Positions 62,241 to 64,000 of a stretch of 64,000 bases of DNA are shown here, piece by piece. Made by a program: the position numbers and the translations under genes. Under the pieces are notes generated by a model. It made no database searches and had not been told where the DNA came from. It was given only the letters and a program-made list of their open reading frames with translations. How positions within the stretch are numbered: the stretch's first letter is position 1; every line of letters begins with the position of its first letter. Source of the DNA: Micavibrio_B sp964633355 (lineage in GTDB: Bacteria > Pseudomonadota > Alphaproteobacteria > Micavibrionales > Micavibrionaceae); contig CAZWGO010000002.1 in the NCBI GenBank assembly GCA_964633355.1, positions 1-64,000 on the forward strand. The letters are read 5' to 3'.

Positions 62241-62456
62241 TTACGAGTCCAGATCGATGTCAAGAATAGCCATATTGAAGTCATAGGCTAACTCACCTTC
62301 GTCCTCATCCTTATAAATAACGCCCAAAAATTCGCCGTTTAAAAGAACTTCCAGGGAATCGGCGGTCTGACGGGGGCGCAACGCCAATCCCGGGTTGCCG
62401 AATTTCTTCTGCAGGTATTTCTCTAGTTTCGTCGTTTCTGTTTTATCAAAGCCCAT
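62241..62456 (-). CDS. DUF3126 family protein
   Basis: A 71-residue protein matching the alphaproteobacterial DUF3126 pattern: LEKYLQKKFGNPGLALRPR, then SLEVLLNGEFLGVIYKDEDEGELAYDFNMAILDIDL. Function is unknown. It lies 25 bases downstream of the plsC/olsA-like gene and may be co-transcribed. Confidence 0.87.
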   Translation of the reverse strand: MGFDKTETTKLEKYLQKKFGNPGLALRPRQTADSLEVLLNGEFLGVIYKDEDEGELAYDFNMAILDIDLDS

Positions 62457-62481
62457 AATTCACCTCTTTTGCGGCATTACC

Positions 62482-63267
62482 CTAGACTGCCGCCGGATTT
62501 TGTACAAGGGGAGAGGCAACGATTTCCTGTATTCTACGGGCCAAAGTTTTCCGGTCTTCACCGGCAGTGATCGGAACCGGCTCATGAAAAACAATTTGCA
62601 AATGGGCACCTGACAAGCGGGTGAAATTCAGGACGTGGGGGCCAAGCTCGATAGGATTGTCACGGTCCCAGGCATACAGATCGCGCAATTCTTTTGTAGA
62701 AGCGATCTGGCCGTCTACTTTGATCAAATTGATCGTAAATGGCTGGATTTGTAAACCTTTTCCGGCATAGGCCAGCGGCAGGGCGAATAGGGATGATTTG
62801 AAAGGCAGAACGCTTTCTCCGCGTGTCGATGTGCCTTCAGGAAATAAAATGATGTTATTTCCGCGTTCGATCATGCCACGAATGTCGTTGGTGGCATTTG
62901 ATGCCTGACCGGAAGAACGGCTAATAAAGATCGTTTGCTGCAGATTGCTAAGAAACTTGATAACCGGCGATTTGGCCAGATCGTCTTTGGCCACAAAAGA
63001 TCCTCTAAGAAATCCGCCTAGAATAAATATATCGAAATGAGAAAGATGGTTACCGACGTAAAGTGTTTGTTCTTTGCGCGATGGTTTCCCAACTACATTA
63101 AGTTTAAAACCGAATATGCGTGTTAGGGATTTATGCCAGAGTTGCGGAATAATATAGGAAATAGGGCCGCGAGTTAATTTAATGATCAAATACTGAGCTG
63201 GCGCGGCCAGAAATGTTACGGCTGCCAATTGAAATATCTTTATTTTTGTACGCATTTGATCGGGCAA
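62482..63267 (-). CDS. PlsC-type acyltransferase, probably OlsA (lyso-ornithine lipid O-acyltransferase)
   Basis: A 261-residue PlsC-family protein with an N-terminal hydrophobic segment. The catalytic HX4D is His74-Asp79 in GNHLSHFD, and the glycerol-phosphate/acyl-acceptor site is FPEGTSTRG (142-150). It is 2 bases downstream of an OlsB-like gene, which favours ornithine-lipid synthesis over plain phosphatidic acid synthesis. Phospholipid acylation cannot be excluded. Confidence 0.82.
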   Translation of the reverse strand: MPDQMRTKIKIFQLAAVTFLAAPAQYLIIKLTRGPISYIIPQLWHKSLTRIFGFKLNVVGKPSRKEQTLYVGNHLSHFDIFILGGFLRGSFVAKDDLAKSPVIKFLSNLQQTIFISRSSGQASNATNDIRGMIERGNNIILFPEGTSTRGESVLPFKSSLFALPLAYAGKGLQIQPFTINLIKVDGQIASTKELRDLYAWDRDNPIELGPHVLNFTRLSGAHLQIVFHEPVPITAGEDRKTLARRIQEIVASPLVQNPAAV

Positions 63268-63269
63268 TC

Positions 63270-64000
63270 TCAGGAAGCTACTTTTTCTTTATGACCAAGA
63301 ATTTCAGGAATTTTCTCAGCGAAAGAGCTTTTTTTGGGCATGGGGCGGCCATTCTGACGCTCCCAGTGTTTAAGATATTTTTCTGACAATGCGTAAGTCG
63401 GCATTACGATACAGACATCTATTGTATTGAACTGATGGTCGATGTAGGCCCCGTCGCCGATCATGGCGCCTACACGAAGATAGCCCTTGATCAGAGAAGG
63501 AAGGCTATGAAATATTTCGCGCGTATCCAGTGCTTCCTTTGGGTATCTGTTCATATCAACGCAGCGTCCCGGCAACCCTGTGGGGCACAGCGCTTCAGGT
63601 GCTTTGTGGAAATGATACAAATAAGCCAGTTGCTTTTGAATGGCGTCAACATCGGTTCCGTGGAAGCTCGCGCAGCCAAACATTAAATCGATGTTATGAT
63701 CTGTGACATAGGCGGTAATGCCTTGCCACATTCGTTGCAGCATCTGGCGTGTCCGATATTCAGGTAGAATGCAGGATCTTCCCAATTCAAGAAGTTTTCC
63801 GCCACAGGTTAGAAACGGCATGATATTAAATTCACCGCTGGTATAGAAACTTTGTCCTGATGGAATGCGGTCCTGACGGATAAGGCGGTATGTGCCTATA
63901 ATATAGTCTTCCGGATTTGTGCCACGCGTAGGATCTACAGTTATTAAATGATCTGCCATGTCGTCGTATTTATCAAAATCACGTCGCTCCATGGCTGAGC
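63270..64000 (-). CDS. OlsB-like ornithine N-acyltransferase, N-terminus beyond the window
   Basis: The frame is open to the right edge, so the first part of the gene is missing; a Met at 63992 is inside the family domain. The visible residues, RDFDKYDDMADHLITVD, YRLIRQDRIP, FYTSGEFN and LELGRSCILPEYR, match the GNAT-fold OlsB/hemolysin-like family that acylates ornithine from acyl-ACP. The C-terminal MPKKSSFAEKIPEIL region is complete. The pair with the PlsC-type gene makes ornithine lipid synthesis the best guess. Confidence 0.82.
   Translation of the reverse strand, partial: SAMERRDFDKYDDMADHLITVDPTRGTNPEDYIIGTYRLIRQDRIPSGQSFYTSGEFNIMPFLTCGGKLLELGRSCILPEYRTRQMLQRMWQGITAYVTDHNIDLMFGCASFHGTDVDAIQKQLAYLYHFHKAPEALCPTGLPGRCVDMNRYPKEALDTREIFHSLPSLIKGYLRVGAMIGDGAYIDHQFNTIDVCIVMPTYALSEKYLKHWERQNGRPMPKKSSFAEKIPEILGHKEKVAS

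Overview
The window looks like part of the chromosome of a Gram-negative alphaproteobacterium of intermediate GC, roughly the high forties by eye. It has lipid A/Kdo genes, an ornithine-lipid pair, an alphaproteobacterial DUF3126 protein, the yqeY-dnaG-rpoD string divergent from carA, class II DAHP synthase and glutathione reductase. Genus cannot be settled from sequence alone. Most genes are packed head to tail with 4-base overlaps.

Region 1 (1-10.9 kb) is housekeeping. On the minus strand, carA, an isoprenylcysteine-methyltransferase-like membrane protein, a beta-carbonic anhydrase and a CHMI-type tautomerase are joined by 2-3 base gaps; an intrinsic terminator then precedes carB, which runs off the left edge. 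Divergently, yqeY, dnaG and an unusually long rpoD follow on the plus strand. A possible GNAT protein, a DUF2795 protein, a LOG-family protein, a secreted HExxH protein and a CAT-anticodon tRNA (probably tRNA-Ile2) close the region.

Region 2 (11.1-46.7 kb) is a large cell-surface polysaccharide island. It opens with a 1652-residue TPS-domain/beta-helix exoprotein holding three in-register 684-bp repeats. Next come an initiating sugar-phosphate transferase (WbaP type), a putative secreted polysaccharide lyase, an outer-membrane barrel, a Wza-like lipoprotein, a Wzc-like chain-length/ATPase protein and a Wzy-like polymerase. A GtrB-GtrA plus two paralogous GT-C-type membrane proteins operon follows, then two membrane acyltransferases, a run of about ten glycosyltransferases (GT2, GT4, GT8-like, GT14, WecG), a Wzx-type flippase, GalE, an SGNH hydrolase with a phage-tail-like N-terminus, and a beta-helix protein with a CBM60-like module. 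Together these could initiate, assemble, flip, polymerise, export, decorate and trim one or more surface glycans. UppP, which recycles the lipid carrier, lies next door.

Region 3 (46.7-64 kb) returns to core functions: uppP, a lone pseudopilin, a DUF892 ferritin-like protein, a Bfd-like Cys protein, rpsD with a textbook promoter, trmJ, two small unknowns, and a long minus-strand run waaA-lpxK-lpxL-like-gor-aroG(II)-nadE-gltX. A secreted Cys-rich unknown, DUF3126 and olsA/olsB-like acyltransferases follow, the last cut by the right edge. No CRISPR array, rRNA, insertion sequence or clear prophage was seen. The most unusual items are the triplicated beta-helix exoprotein, the carbonic anhydrase inside the carA-carB interval with a terminator before carB, the lysine-rich tail on RpoD, and the phage-like SGNH hydrolase plus CBM60 beta-helix pair at the end of the glycan island.
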